64,000 nt of DNA from Lachnospiraceae bacterium (GCA_031272985.1 JAISSU010000024.1:62001-126000), one strand, 5' to 3'. Positions 44,334 to 53,568 are shown, counted from the stretch's first letter. Translations and numbers: made by a program. The notes: generated by a model not told the origin, from the letters alone.

Positions 44334-44371
44334 CACTTAGAAAGTGTCATAATTTATCCATTTTTCATTAA

Positions 44372-44899
44372 TTATATATTTGTGCTTCCGAAACCTCCGT
44401 TTCTTTCCTTAGTAGAATCATCGTCAATTGTGAGTCCATAACTAAAGAAAATACCCTGCATAAAGCCGTCACCCACGGATAACGAAAGCACTTTTCCCTC
44501 ATTAGAGTCATTGGTAAGCTTAACAAAAATATGTCCTTCATTGTCAGAGCCGTAATAGTCGCTGTCGATAATGCCTACGGTATTATTAAGCTGAAGGCGG
44601 TATTTAAACCCGAGACCGCTGCGCGGAAAAAACTGCAGTACCCATTCCTCTTCCATCCAGGCCCTGATACCTGTGGGAATCTTAATGGTCTGCCCCGGTT
44701 CAAGCTTAAATACAATGGGTGTAAAAAAATCATAGCCTGCGGATCCTTTCGTGGCACGTCTCGGCAGTTTTATTGCATCGTAGATGGCTTTAATGGCGGC
44801 ATCATTGGTTTCCCTGTATTTCGGAAAACAATCAATAAAATCCGATTTAAATTGCACATAACTGACTTTTTCAAATTTTGCGATTCGTCTATTGGGCAT
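44372..44899 (-). CDS. dut: dUTP diphosphatase-family protein
   Basis: 175-aa trimeric dUTPase-fold protein. Motif 1 is in ATKGSAGYDFFTP, motif 2 is PRSGLGFKYRLQ, motif 3 is NNTVGIIDSDYYGSDNEGHI and the C-terminal motif V is ERNGGFGSTNI. It would hydrolyse dUTP to dUMP, limiting uracil in DNA and feeding dTMP synthesis. An N-terminal extension of about 45 residues (FEKVSYVQFKSDFIDCFPKY...) precedes motif 1. It lies downstream of nrdDG, a sensible metabolic neighbour. The Shine-Dalgarno is distant (12 nt). Confidence 0.93.
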   Translation of the reverse strand: MPNRRIAKFEKVSYVQFKSDFIDCFPKYRETNDAAIKAIYDAIKLPRRATKGSAGYDFFTPIVFKLEPGQTIKIPTGIRAWMEEEWVLQFFPRSGLGFKYRLQLNNTVGIIDSDYYGSDNEGHIFVKLTNDSNEGKVLSLSVGDGFMQGIFFSYGLTIDDDSTKERNGGFGSTNI

Positions 44900-45008
44900 A
44901 ATTTATTCTGTCTCCTAAATATTTTTGGGCAGGGTGACCCCGCTTATACGATGGTTATGATTTCATCTTTCGGTGATGGGTCGGGTAACCCCACTCTACG
45001 ATTCATAT

Positions 45009-45497
45009 TTAAACATGCAAAGTGATTTCGCCTGTTTGTAACGTTTTTTTGACATCGATGACACGCTGGTTTGAGCTACCCTTCCAATGCAGATTATTGT
45101 CCTTGAATGCCTTTATAAACCTTCCGTCCACGACTACATCCGAGAGTTTCACAGCCTCGAATGAGGCAACATCCTCCCATTTGCTACCTGTGTAAAGCCA
45201 GATGGTCTTATCGGGGAATTTTTCTTTGATTTCCTTTGCTAAAGCTGCTATTTCTACGGCGTTTCCGTCATATAATGGATCACCGCCCGAAAAAGTCACG
45301 CCGTTTACGTAGTCTTTTTCAAGTTCCGCGAATATTTCATCTTTAGCCGCGCAGTCAAAAAGCAGGCCTCCAAAAGGATCCCAGGTCACGGGATTATGGC
45401 AGCCGGGACACGCATGGACGCATCCCGACACCCAAAGAACTACTCTTAAGCCGTCTCCGTTGAGCATATCATCTTTTGTTATATTGTGGTAACGCAT
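45009..45497 (-). CDS. nrdG: Anaerobic ribonucleotide reductase activating protein NrdG
   Basis: 162-aa radical-SAM enzyme that makes the glycyl radical on NrdD. The cluster motif CVHACPGC gives Cys26, Cys30 and Cys33, within LWVSGCVHACPGCHNPVTWD. GVTFSGGDPLY follows. Its ATG starts 2 nt after the nrdD stop, so the two are translated together. Confidence 0.98.
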   Translation of the reverse strand: MRYHNITKDDMLNGDGLRVVLWVSGCVHACPGCHNPVTWDPFGGLLFDCAAKDEIFAELEKDYVNGVTFSGGDPLYDGNAVEIAALAKEIKEKFPDKTIWLYTGSKWEDVASFEAVKLSDVVVDGRFIKAFKDNNLHWKGSSNQRVIDVKKTLQTGEITLHV

Positions 45498-45499
45498 AC

Positions 45500-47632
45500 T
45501 TACATACTTTTCCTTTCGGCGATTTCTGCCATTTTAGCGGCATTAAGGCGTGTGTCGCCCTTTACACGGGAATAGGACAGATATCCGTTCATGCGGTCGA
45601 TCTTTGTAAGATTCGAGCTCCCGCAATTCGGGCATACGTCCATAGATAGCTCCTCGTGTCCGCAATCGTCGCAGTATGCAAGCGACAGATTAACCCCTTC
45701 ATAAAATCCAAGCTTCATCGCGCGTCTGACCAAAGACTTAATAGCCTCTCGATTATAGCTTATCGGGTATTTAACATATTGTATTTTCCCACCGTTACTT
45801 AAGTTCCAGAATCTACCTTCCAAATCCTGCTTTTCAATCGGCGTAATATCTTCGGTCACATGACAGTGGAAGCTGTTGCTGACGTATTCTCGGTCGGATA
45901 CATTTTCAATGATGCCATATTTCTTTCTGAACTGCTGAACCTGCAAACCGCACAGACTCTCAGCCGGCGTACCATAGATGGCATATAATCTGCCGTCAAT
46001 GGCTTTATATTCGGTAATTTTATCATTGATATGGCGCAATGTTTCCAATGCGAAAACCCCGTCTTCGGCAATACTCTTTTTATTGTGTAACTGCTGTAAT
46101 TCATTCAGAGCCGTAATACCATATGAAGCAGTAGCCGAAGCTAATAACGGCTTAATCTTATCGTAGAGTCCTAAGTGCCCACCGTAGAACCCTCCCTCGC
46201 AGTAGGCAAGGGGATTAGTGGAAGCTTTCATCTCCCCCAAATACTCAAATGTGCGAAGGTGAAGCCTCCTGATGAGCTCCAGGTAGTAATCCAGCACCTC
46301 AAAGAAATCCTTTCCTTCCTGCTTCGCTTTTGCGTATATCATCGGCAAATGAAGACTAATCGCACCCACATTAAATCTACCGACATATACGGGCACATCA
46401 TTCTCATCAGCGGGCTCTATACCGCCCCTCTCATACCATGGTGAAAGAAATGCGCGGCATCCCATGGGGCTGATAACCTTTCCGTATTTCTTATAGATAC
46501 TCGCAACATAACCCTCTCCCGTAAGAGAAAGCCAATCCGGGTACATGGTCTTAGCTGAGCAGTCTATTCCCGCCTCAAACAGATGCTCCATGGGTTTCCC
46601 GGGTCCGTGCAGGTTCTCGTCGTACAAGAATACAATTTTCGGGAATAACACCGGCTTTTTGTGTCCGGCTTTACCCTGGCCGTTCTTTCGCACTTCCAGA
46701 AGCTTTAACGTGGCTAACTGACCGTATTTACTCGTAGCCACACCTGCGGTAACGGTAATGAAGGGATAATCGCCTCGACTGGAGGATACGGAATTAAATT
46801 TATATTCCCACCCCTGGAAGCCCTGCTCCATTTCTTTTTCCAAATCTGTCCATGAGACCCTCTGAACCACATCCTCACTTAAACCAAGTGAACGGTATTT
46901 AGCAAGGAGTTTATCATGCGACTTTTTCGCATAAGGTTCTAATATCTCATCAACGCTCGGTACAGTAAATCCGCCATACTGCTGAGAAGCGGCACTTAAA
47001 ACAATGTCTCCTATTACATCAAAAGCAGTATCCAAAGTCTTCGGCTCATTGTACCAGAGATTCCCCATCTCGAAACCGCCGTCAAGTACGGATTTAACAT
47101 CAAACAAGCAACAATTCATCGTGTCCCGTCTGGCTGACATATCGTGGATATAGATATAACCATCTCTCGCAGCCTGGACCTCTTCGACTGTCAGGAAAAA
47201 CTTTTTATATAGTTCCTTATTCAATTCATTAAAAATCAGGCTCCGTTTCGTCGAAACAAGCGCACTGTCGGTATTACTGTTTTCCTTATCACCGATATAC
47301 ATGATGGACTGACTTTTTTTATACACATCATCCAGCATCAGAACAAAATCCTGTTTATAATTACGATAGTCTCTGTAGCTTTTAGCTACCGCGGGATTAA
47401 CATTGTCCAATGCGCCCTCAACAATATTATGCATACGAGCAATAGGAATCTCAGCCAATCCCATAGTCTTTGCTTTATTCTCGACAAAGCGGCATATAAA
47501 CTGCAATTCCTCTTCCGTAAATTTTACAAGGACTCTGTTCGCGGATTTATTGACCGCAACAACAACCTTCTGAACATTAAAGTCCTCCTTCGTTCCATCC
47601 TTTTTGATAATCTTGATGTCTTTAATTTCCAT
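45500..47632 (-). CDS. nrdD: Anaerobic (class III) ribonucleoside-triphosphate reductase NrdD
   Basis: 710-aa oxygen-sensitive enzyme making dNTPs from NTPs. It has an N-terminal ATP cone (IIKKDGTKEDFNVQKVVVAV), the glycyl radical enzyme core, a C-terminal zinc site (CDDCGHEELSMDVCPNCG) and the glycyl radical loop RMNGYLS with Gly683. GAGG precedes the ATG. Two NrdR-like boxes upstream suggest repression by NrdR at high dATP. Confidence 0.99.
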   Translation of the reverse strand: MEIKDIKIIKKDGTKEDFNVQKVVVAVNKSANRVLVKFTEEELQFICRFVENKAKTMGLAEIPIARMHNIVEGALDNVNPAVAKSYRDYRNYKQDFVLMLDDVYKKSQSIMYIGDKENSNTDSALVSTKRSLIFNELNKELYKKFFLTVEEVQAARDGYIYIHDMSARRDTMNCCLFDVKSVLDGGFEMGNLWYNEPKTLDTAFDVIGDIVLSAASQQYGGFTVPSVDEILEPYAKKSHDKLLAKYRSLGLSEDVVQRVSWTDLEKEMEQGFQGWEYKFNSVSSSRGDYPFITVTAGVATSKYGQLATLKLLEVRKNGQGKAGHKKPVLFPKIVFLYDENLHGPGKPMEHLFEAGIDCSAKTMYPDWLSLTGEGYVASIYKKYGKVISPMGCRAFLSPWYERGGIEPADENDVPVYVGRFNVGAISLHLPMIYAKAKQEGKDFFEVLDYYLELIRRLHLRTFEYLGEMKASTNPLAYCEGGFYGGHLGLYDKIKPLLASATASYGITALNELQQLHNKKSIAEDGVFALETLRHINDKITEYKAIDGRLYAIYGTPAESLCGLQVQQFRKKYGIIENVSDREYVSNSFHCHVTEDITPIEKQDLEGRFWNLSNGGKIQYVKYPISYNREAIKSLVRRAMKLGFYEGVNLSLAYCDDCGHEELSMDVCPNCGSSNLTKIDRMNGYLSYSRVKGDTRLNAAKMAEIAERKSM

Positions 47633-47696
47633 ATTACTTCCTCTTGATTGCCTTTCTTACTGCTTAATTTCTTCCCCCGCCCACGCTATTACGCCA

Positions 47697-47712
47697 ACAC
47701 CACATCTGGTAT
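47697..47712. promoter_or_regulatory. NrdR-like box 1
   Basis: The 16-bp sequence starts ACACCA and ends TGGTAT, similar to the NrdR consensus ACAC(w)ATATAT(w)GTGT. It lies 41 bp (about four helical turns) from box 2. Confidence 0.5.
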
Positions 47713-47737
47713 GGCTTTTAATGCTTAACCGAAAAAA

Positions 47738-47753
47738 TAACTATATACGGTGT
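47738..47753. promoter_or_regulatory. NrdR-like box 2
   Basis: TAACTATATACGGTGT; its reverse ACACCGTATATAGTTA is close to the NrdR consensus. It lies just downstream of the -10 of the predicted nrdD promoter. Confidence 0.6.
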
Positions 47754-47759
47754 CAATTA

Positions 47760-47788
47760 ATGGTAGCACTACGCAGGGAAAACGTCAA
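47760..47788 (-). promoter_or_regulatory. Predicted promoter of nrdDG
   Basis: Minus strand: TTGACG (47783-47788), 17-nt spacer, TACCAT (47760-47765). The 47633-47979 stretch is otherwise gene-free; it holds this promoter, the two NrdR-like boxes and the alsT terminator. Confidence 0.5.
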
Positions 47789-47917
47789 TCAGATAAGCCA
47801 TTAAAAAGTTACCAAAAAATCGATGATGAAAAGAATGAATTTTTGTAGAATATATCCTACTATTTTACTCGGATTTATGTGCTGAGATTTTCTTATTCAA
47901 GGAGTTTTTCATTATTA

Positions 47918-47955
47918 CAAAAACAAACCCGCCTCGCAAACATAAGCAAGACGGG
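47918..47955 (-). terminator. Intrinsic terminator of alsT
   Basis: Minus strand: CCCGTCTTGC (47946-47955) pairs with GCGAGGCGGG (47928-47937) with two G-U pairs, and is followed by a T-rich tract. Confidence 0.85.
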
Positions 47956-47979
47956 CGAAAGGAACAGCAAAATGAGTGA

Positions 47980-49365
47980 TTATTTTTCAACAACCGGTAC
48001 AGGTGTATCATCCTGAAGGTCAAGATTATTAATGTACTTATTTGTCTCCTTCATAATAACCCCAGATAACAGGAGCATCGCGATAACGTTAGGAATAGCC
48101 ATAAGTCCATTCAAAGTATCAGCTATGTCCCAAATCAACGTAAGCGAAATAATCGGGGCAAAACCAACCAATAATACATAGAGCGCACGATAAGGAATCA
48201 GAGCCTTTTTACCAAGGAGGTACTCTACGCAGCGCTCACCATAATAGGACCATCCTAATATTGTGGAGTATGCAAATGTGATTATACCAACAGTCAAAAT
48301 GATAGGTCCGAAAACCGGTATCTGCTGGAAGGCTTTAGATGTCATGACTCCGCCATTGGCAATGCCATCCATATTGATATCAGGATTCTTCATGATAGTC
48401 GTAACAAGTACAAGACCGGTCATCAAGCATACAACAACTGTATCCCAGAAAGTACCTGTGGAAGAAACGAGTGCCTGGCGAACAGGATTACGCGTTCTCG
48501 CAGCCGAAGCAACCAGAGGCGCGGAGCCAAGTCCTGATTCATTCGAGAATAGACCCCTCGCAACACCATAACGCATAGCGAGCATTATACCACTGCCAAC
48601 CAAACCACCGGCGATGGATTTTACTTCGAAGAATGCGCTCTTACAAATAACTCCAATAGCCGGAATAATGAAATCATAGTTCATTCCGAGAATAATCAAA
48701 CAACCTAATACATAGAAAATAGCCATAAAGGGAACTAATTTTTCGCAAACGCTCGATATCGCTTTAATTCCGCCGAAAATAACAAGTGCCGTAACAGCGG
48801 CAAGCACGAGACCAACCGGCCATTTCGGGATATTAAAATTCTCGTTTGCGACTGTTGCTATAGCATTAACCTGTGTAGCATTTCCGATACCGAATGAAGC
48901 AAGTCCGCCGAATAAGGCGAATAGTATTCCGAGCCATTTTAGCTTCAAACCTCTCTCCAACGCATACATGGCACCGCCCTGCATACGTCCGTCGGGAGTC
49001 TTAACCCTGTACTTAACCGCTATTAAAGACTCCGCGTATTTAGTAGCAATTCCGAAAACACCTGTCAGCCAACACCACAGTACCGCACCCGGACCTCCGA
49101 TAAAGATCGCGGTTCCGACACCGATGATATTTCCCGTACCGATCGTAGACGCAAGCGCGGTGGTCAAAGCCGCAAACTGGCTGACCTCTCCTTCCGCATC
49201 CGGATCCTTTGCGACCGAAAGTTTAATGCCTTTTGTGATGGACTTAATCTGGATCCCCTTTGTGATAATGGTCAGATACACGTGCGTCGCCATTAAAAGG
49301 ATGATCATCGGCCAACCCCAGACTACTCCATTAATGTAGCCATTAATTTTTCCCACTAATTCCAT
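47980..49365 (-). CDS. alsT: Sodium:alanine/glycine symporter (AGCS family)
   Basis: 461-aa membrane protein with about ten helices importing Ala or Gly with Na+. Family motifs: QFAALTTALASTIGTGNIIGV, GGPGAVLWCWLTGVFG, NESGLGSAPLVASAA and ILGWSYYGERCVEYL. The frame runs 40 codons further upstream, but AAAGGA 8 nt before the ATG at 49365 and homologue N-termini (MELVGKINGYINGVVWGWPM) place the start there. No glycine riboswitch was seen upstream. Confidence 0.95.
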   Translation of the reverse strand: MELVGKINGYINGVVWGWPMIILLMATHVYLTIITKGIQIKSITKGIKLSVAKDPDAEGEVSQFAALTTALASTIGTGNIIGVGTAIFIGGPGAVLWCWLTGVFGIATKYAESLIAVKYRVKTPDGRMQGGAMYALERGLKLKWLGILFALFGGLASFGIGNATQVNAIATVANENFNIPKWPVGLVLAAVTALVIFGGIKAISSVCEKLVPFMAIFYVLGCLIILGMNYDFIIPAIGVICKSAFFEVKSIAGGLVGSGIMLAMRYGVARGLFSNESGLGSAPLVASAARTRNPVRQALVSSTGTFWDTVVVCLMTGLVLVTTIMKNPDINMDGIANGGVMTSKAFQQIPVFGPIILTVGIITFAYSTILGWSYYGERCVEYLLGKKALIPYRALYVLLVGFAPIISLTLIWDIADTLNGLMAIPNVIAMLLLSGVIMKETNKYINNLDLQDDTPVPVVEK

Positions 49366-49560
49366 ACTGTACTTCCTTTCTTCTAAAGTTTTGATACCGT
49401 TTTCCGCAAGTAAATTATTCAAAATAATTTTATCCTGCAGTTTTTTCTTCCAATATCTTGCTTTAATACTACACAGAAAGTTCACAATTTACAATCAATG
49501 TTAAAAATATGACTAATTTTCGGCAAAACGACGAAAATACTTTATCGATTTACCACTTTA

Positions 49561-50484
49561 TCAGGAGAAAGGCGTCCCGTATAAGTCAAAAGGCGTCACT
49601 TGGTAAACATAATAATTTAGCCAATTTGTATAAAGGTTATTCGCATGAGCTCTCCAGGTTAACAATGGTTTATTGTCCGGATTGTTCATCGGGTAGTAAT
49701 TTCTGGGCAATTCAATAGGCAGTCCCTTACTGAGATCACGATTGTATTCCCTATCCAGAGTCATTCGGTCGTATTCAGGATGTCCTGTTACAAATATTCT
49801 GCGTCCTTCTTTTGCCATCATCAGATAAGCCCCTGCTTCATCCGATTGCGCCAGCACCGTTATTTCTTTGTTTTGTTCAAGCAACTCAATCGGGACATCG
49901 GTGTGCCTCGAATGCGGGGCAAGAAAAACATCATCAAAACCTCGGACCAGAGGAATCTTCTTATTCAGCACCCTATGCCAGAAAACTCCGAAGCGTTTTT
50001 CCGGGAGTGCCACTTTATTAATTCCATAATGATAATATAAAGCTGCCTGAGCACCCCAGCAAAGATGTAAGGTGGATGTCACGTTCGTGTTCGTCCATTC
50101 CATTATCTCCATTAATTCATCCCAGTAATCCACTTCTTCAAAAGGCATCTGCTCTACAGGTGCTCCGGTTATAATGAATCCGTCAAATTTCTGATCCTTT
50201 ATTTCTCTGAACTTTTGGTAGAAACGGTTTAAATGGCTGGTTGGAGTGTTTTTCGATTCATGTTCCGAAACTGTTATGAAAAACACATCGACCTGCAATG
50301 GTGTATTTGATAATGACCTGAGGATTTGCAGCTCCGTATCCTCTTTTAACGGCATAAGGTTCAATAAACCTATTCTGATAGGTCTGATGTCCTGATGAGC
50401 AGCCCTGTGCTCATCCATCACGAATATATTTTCGCTCTCTAAAATTTCCCTTACGGGAAGATCATTTTGAACTCTAATTGGCAT
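49561..50484 (-). CDS. metA: Homoserine O-acetyltransferase (MetA type)
   Basis: 307-aa glutamine-amidotransferase-like enzyme that activates homoserine for methionine synthesis. Cys142 (LHLCWGAQA), His235 and Glu237 (GHPEYDR) form the catalytic set. Residue 111, in GAPVEQMPFEEVDYW, is Glu. In characterised MetA proteins Glu111 gives acetyl-CoA specificity and Gly gives succinyl-CoA, so O-acetylhomoserine is the predicted product, matching the metY gene 5 kb away. GAGGAGG before the ATG at 50484 fixes the start. Confidence 0.95.
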   Translation of the reverse strand: MPIRVQNDLPVREILESENIFVMDEHRAAHQDIRPIRIGLLNLMPLKEDTELQILRSLSNTPLQVDVFFITVSEHESKNTPTSHLNRFYQKFREIKDQKFDGFIITGAPVEQMPFEEVDYWDELMEIMEWTNTNVTSTLHLCWGAQAALYYHYGINKVALPEKRFGVFWHRVLNKKIPLVRGFDDVFLAPHSRHTDVPIELLEQNKEITVLAQSDEAGAYLMMAKEGRRIFVTGHPEYDRMTLDREYNRDLSKGLPIELPRNYYPMNNPDNKPLLTWRAHANNLYTNWLNYYVYQVTPFDLYGTPFS

Positions 50485-50527
50485 GATATACCTCCTCAAT
50501 TTAGCCGAGCACAAGCCCGACACCCTA

Positions 50528-52087
50528 TTATTTTTTCTTCTTGAGAGATTTTAAGATTGATTTCACCCGACTCTCCCGCTTATTAACAGGTTCTTTTACA
50601 TTTTCTTCGGAAGAACGGGCGCCCGGCATTCGATCGTCGGGGACATAAGAACCTTCGTCGGTGACAAAGCTCTTCGGGCGATAGTAACTCGAATCAACAG
50701 GCAAGTGCCTTTTTGCTAATTTTCCGTTAATAAATGTCTCCGCTAAATAGTAAAAAACAGCAAAAGCCGGAACTCCTAAGACCATTCCCGGAAAACCAAA
50801 AAGTCCTCCGCCGAGCAAAATAGCAACAATAACCCAAAAGGCTGAAAGACCGGTTGAATCTCCGAGGATTTTAGGTCCTAATATACTTCCGTCAAATTGC
50901 TGAAGAAGGATTATGAAAATAATAAAATATATAGCCTTAACAGGATCAACGAGTAAGATCAGTATGGCACTGGAAATCGCTCCGAAATAAGGACCGAAAA
51001 ACGGAATAACGTTAGTCACTCCGACCACCACACTGACCAAGATTGTATATGGCATCCTAAGTATCGAAAGACCAATAAAACACAGAATTCCTATTATTAT
51101 TGAATCAATTACCTTTCCGAAAATAAATCCTCCGAAAATCTGATGACTTTTGTTCGTGATATGTAAAATGTTATTCGCGTTGCGAGGCTTAAAAACGGCA
51201 TAAATTGTCTTTTTCGCCTGCATTGCGAAGCGCTCTTTTCCAAAAAGCAGGTAAACCGATACGAAAATACCTATTAGGAAGCTCGTAATTTCATTAATGA
51301 AGCTGATAATACCCGAAGTCAGATTCGTCATGAGTTTATTGGTCTCGGCAAGAACATCATTGCGAAGCCAGGACATAAATGTCTCGGTACCTTCATTAAC
51401 AATAGTCGTGATTAATGCTCCAATTGTGGTTTCGTTATTTTGCATTTCGTTAATTTTATCCACCCAGTCATCCAATTGGTCAGGGAGTGTCACGACTAAA
51501 TTCCTAATGCTTTTATATAATTCAGGTATAAGGAGGTTACACAATGCCACAATTAAAGCTATAAACAATAATAGAGCCGCAACCACGCCGATAATACGTG
51601 ATAGTTTCTTTGCGGTTTTGTCTTTCATATTCCTTTTAGCAAATGCCGGAAGAAGAATCTTATCCGCCCTATTAACAATAGGGGTCAACAGATACGCTAT
51701 GACAAATCCATAAACCACGGGCTTAAGTACCTGATATACTTTCGAAAAGGCATCACTCACATTCGGGAGCTTTTGCAGCGCATAATAAAAGGCAATACCT
51801 GCCGCAAGCACGAGAAAATAAGTAAACCCGCGGGTAAAATACTGTCTGATTCTGGATGGTCCGCTTTTTCCGAATTGGAGGTCGCGGTTATAGTATGCGT
51901 CAGAATTACCGCCGGATTCGTTTTCAGTCGTGTTATCTCCCGCCGCATTCTCATCATTCACTATTCTATTATCCGGTGTAGTAATCGTAGTCTCGTTATC
52001 GCTGGTCAAAATGTCGCTCTCTTTGCATAATGTCATAGCCTTTGTAAGTTGCTTTTCAATTATAGACTTTGAAAGGCAGTACGTCAA
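50528..52087 (-). CDS. AI-2E family membrane transporter
   Basis: 519-aa protein of the AI-2 exporter (TqsA/PerM-like) superfamily, with about eight membrane helices. A polar N-terminal tail (about 80 residues, Asn/Asp/Glu/Thr-rich) precedes YFLVLAAGIAFYYALQKLPN; family sequence such as GVTNVIPFFGPYFGAISSA and QFDGSILGPKILGDSTGLSAFW is clear, and a basic tail ends the protein. True AI-2 export is proven only for some members. The start is uncertain: a TTG at 52087 overlaps the upstream stop as TTGA, as in rnj, and an ATG lies 17 codons on. Confidence 0.9.
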   Translation of the reverse strand: MTYCLSKSIIEKQLTKAMTLCKESDILTSDNETTITTPDNRIVNDENAAGDNTTENESGGNSDAYYNRDLQFGKSGPSRIRQYFTRGFTYFLVLAAGIAFYYALQKLPNVSDAFSKVYQVLKPVVYGFVIAYLLTPIVNRADKILLPAFAKRNMKDKTAKKLSRIIGVVAALLLFIALIVALCNLLIPELYKSIRNLVVTLPDQLDDWVDKINEMQNNETTIGALITTIVNEGTETFMSWLRNDVLAETNKLMTNLTSGIISFINEITSFLIGIFVSVYLLFGKERFAMQAKKTIYAVFKPRNANNILHITNKSHQIFGGFIFGKVIDSIIIGILCFIGLSILRMPYTILVSVVVGVTNVIPFFGPYFGAISSAILILLVDPVKAIYFIIFIILLQQFDGSILGPKILGDSTGLSAFWVIVAILLGGGLFGFPGMVLGVPAFAVFYYLAETFINGKLAKRHLPVDSSYYRPKSFVTDEGSYVPDDRMPGARSSEENVKEPVNKRESRVKSILKSLKKKK

Positions 52088-52349
52088 GATTCTGAATCCG
52101 TCACAACGCCGGTCTTAATATCCAATTGATATCTCTGCCCATAATTTGATTCTTCTGCTATCATAGAATCTTCAATTAACATTACATTGGCGTCCCAATA
52201 ACAACCATCGCGTCCGACCACTTTTACGAGTCTGTCAAAAGTCACATTTTCAACATCAATGAAAGGCAAAGACTTTTTTATAAAACCCTTTACAATGCCA
52301 ATATATTCATCTTCGGATAGCTTCGGGGAGTCTTCATATTTTTTTTCAT
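52084..52349 (-). pseudogene. Small hypothetical gene interrupted by frameshift at an A8 tract
   Basis: An ATG at 52347-52349 with a perfect AAGGAG 7 nt upstream is followed at once by eight A residues (52339-52346). As written, it yields only 19 codons. One more A would give an 88-aa protein, MKKKYEDSPKLSEDEYIGIV through VVTDSES, whose stop overlaps the start of the AI-2E gene. The downstream frame looks coding (FIDVENVTFDRLVKVVGRDG). Phase variation, transcriptional slippage, a real mutation or a sequencing error could explain this. The family is unknown; the N-terminal half resembles small clostridial proteins of unknown function only in general character. Confidence 0.6.
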
Positions 52350-52403
52350 AAGAAATCTCCTTTTGAGGAATAAAAGAATTTCTGTAAATTGTCCGTATTA
52401 CAG

Positions 52404-52433
52404 AAATCGGACAGGATTTCTCCCGCCCGATTT
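52404..52433 (-). terminator. Probable terminator after rpmA
   Basis: AAATCGG (52404-52410) pairs with CCGATTT (52427-52433), with an inner GGA/TCC helix. The U-tract is short. Confidence 0.4.
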
Positions 52434-52449
52434 ATTTAAATAATGATAT

Positions 52450-52734
52450 TTATTCTGCTTTTTCGTATATTGAGACCTGTTTTTTGTCCCTGCCCTTTCG
52501 TTCGTAACGGACTACCCCGTCGACAAGTGCGAATAATGTGTCGTCGCCGCCGCGCCCGACGTTTATGCCCGGATGGATTTTCGTGCCTCGCTGTCTGTAA
52601 AGGATATTGCCGGCCTTTACGAACTGCCCGTCGGCTCTTTTAGCACCGAGTCTCTTTGATTCGGAATCTCTTCCGTTTTTAGTTGAACCAACGCCCTTTT
52701 TATGGGCGAAGTATTGAAGGTTTAATTTCAGCAT
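52450..52734 (-). CDS. rpmA: 50S ribosomal protein L27 with Prp-cleaved N-terminal extension
   Basis: 94 aa including the Firmicute-specific extension [10 protein letters not shown], removed before assembly to expose [20 protein letters not shown] at the peptidyl-transferase centre. The cleavage enzyme Prp is encoded immediately upstream. The ATG at 52734 has GGGAGG 7 nt upstream; the TTG start of the longer frame overlaps that Shine-Dalgarno. Confidence 0.98.
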   Translation of the reverse strand: MLKLNLQYFAHKKGVGSTKNGRDSESKRLGAKRADGQFVKAGNILYRQRGTKIHPGINVGRGGDDTLFALVDGVVRYERKGRDKKQVSIYEKAE

Positions 52735-52808
52735 TTTATTTCCTCCCAATCGCCGCCTTAAGAATGCTCTTACCGGCTTTGTTATGTTTATTAGCGTTTC
52801 TTAGATAA

Positions 52809-53147
52809 TTATTGTGCTTTCCTTTGGAATATTACATCAATATAATCTTTGTATTTCGGGTCCTCTTCCAAATCGGTCAGCCCTGTATACATGGATTTCA
52901 GCAGTAACTGTGCTTCGTCTGATGATGTGCCCTGAAGCATAAATCGAATGAGTCCGTTCTTTTCATCGGCTTCTATGTCGAACAAATCGTCACAAAAGCG
53001 TTCGATTGAATTAACCGTATTTTGGATGAGCATCGAGGCTGCTGCACAAACGACATCTTTGCCCTTCTTAGCGTATCCTGCGTGGTCTTTAGCTTCAAAT
53101 CCAAGACAACGATTAGCCTCATCCTGTAGGACTGTTATCTTAAGCAT
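52809..53147 (-). CDS. prp: Ribosomal-processing cysteine protease Prp
   Basis: 112-aa protease that trims the N-terminus of L27. The catalytic His22 and Cys34 are present in DHAGYAKKGKDVVCAAASML; the usual GHAGY reads DHAGY here. It lies between rplU and rpmA, its conserved place, and its ATG at 53147 overlaps the rplU stop by 8 nt. The longer frame from a TTG at 53159 is unlikely. Confidence 0.95.
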   Translation of the reverse strand: MLKITVLQDEANRCLGFEAKDHAGYAKKGKDVVCAAASMLIQNTVNSIERFCDDLFDIEADEKNGLIRFMLQGTSSDEAQLLLKSMYTGLTDLEEDPKYKDYIDVIFQRKAQ

Positions 53148-53448
53148 GGATTTTATCAATCCTAACGGCAGTAAATAGCTGTCTGTGACCGTTTTTCTTG
53201 TGATAACCGCTCTTTCTCTTATACTTGTAAACTATGACTTTCTTTCCTTTTCCATTCTCGACTACGGTCGCGTCTACTTTCGCTTCGCTAATCGTAGGAT
53301 CACCGACTTTCATCTCATCTCCCGAAACCGCGAGAACCTGGTCAAAAGTGTATGATTCCCCTTCTTCGACTCCGAGCTTCTCAACACGTACTATGTCACC
53401 TTCAGCGACCTTGTACTGTTTTCCGCCTGTAGCTATGATTGCGTACAT
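53140..53448 (-). CDS. rplU: 50S ribosomal protein L21
   Basis: 102-aa protein starting MYAIIATGGKQYKVAEGDIV and ending with the 23S-binding KSGYHKKNGHRQLFTAVRI. GGAGG lies 7 nt before the ATG at 53448; the frame's earlier start at 53478 falls upstream of this site. First gene of rplU-prp-rpmA. Confidence 0.99.
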   Translation of the reverse strand: MYAIIATGGKQYKVAEGDIVRVEKLGVEEGESYTFDQVLAVSGDEMKVGDPTISEAKVDATVVENGKGKKVIVYKYKRKSGYHKKNGHRQLFTAVRIDKIHA

Positions 53449-53539
53449 TAAAACACCTCCTGAAAATATACTCGCCAACTTCGGTGGTCTATCACTTAAT
53501 AGACGCTTAACAATACCTCATTGAGCGGCACGCCATGAC
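53449..53539 (-). promoter_or_regulatory. Leader of rplU (possible L21 leader)
   Basis: About 90 nt of transcribed leader between the promoter and rplU, ending in AGGAGGTG. It contains GC-rich inverted segments (for example around 53485-53515). Position matches the L21 leader of Firmicutes, but I cannot confirm the consensus by eye. Confidence 0.35.
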
Positions 53540-53568
53540 AGTTTAGCAAACATGACCTATAAAGTCAA
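53540..53568 (-). promoter_or_regulatory. Sigma-A promoter of rplU-prp-rpmA
   Basis: Minus strand: TTGACT (53563-53568), 17-nt spacer, TAAACT (53540-53545). The -35 overlaps the last codon region of the CBS-domain gene. Confidence 0.75.

Noticed and set aside
52443-52643. Plus-strand open frame opposite rpmA
   Set aside because: Arg/Cys-rich antisense shadow of the L27 gene.
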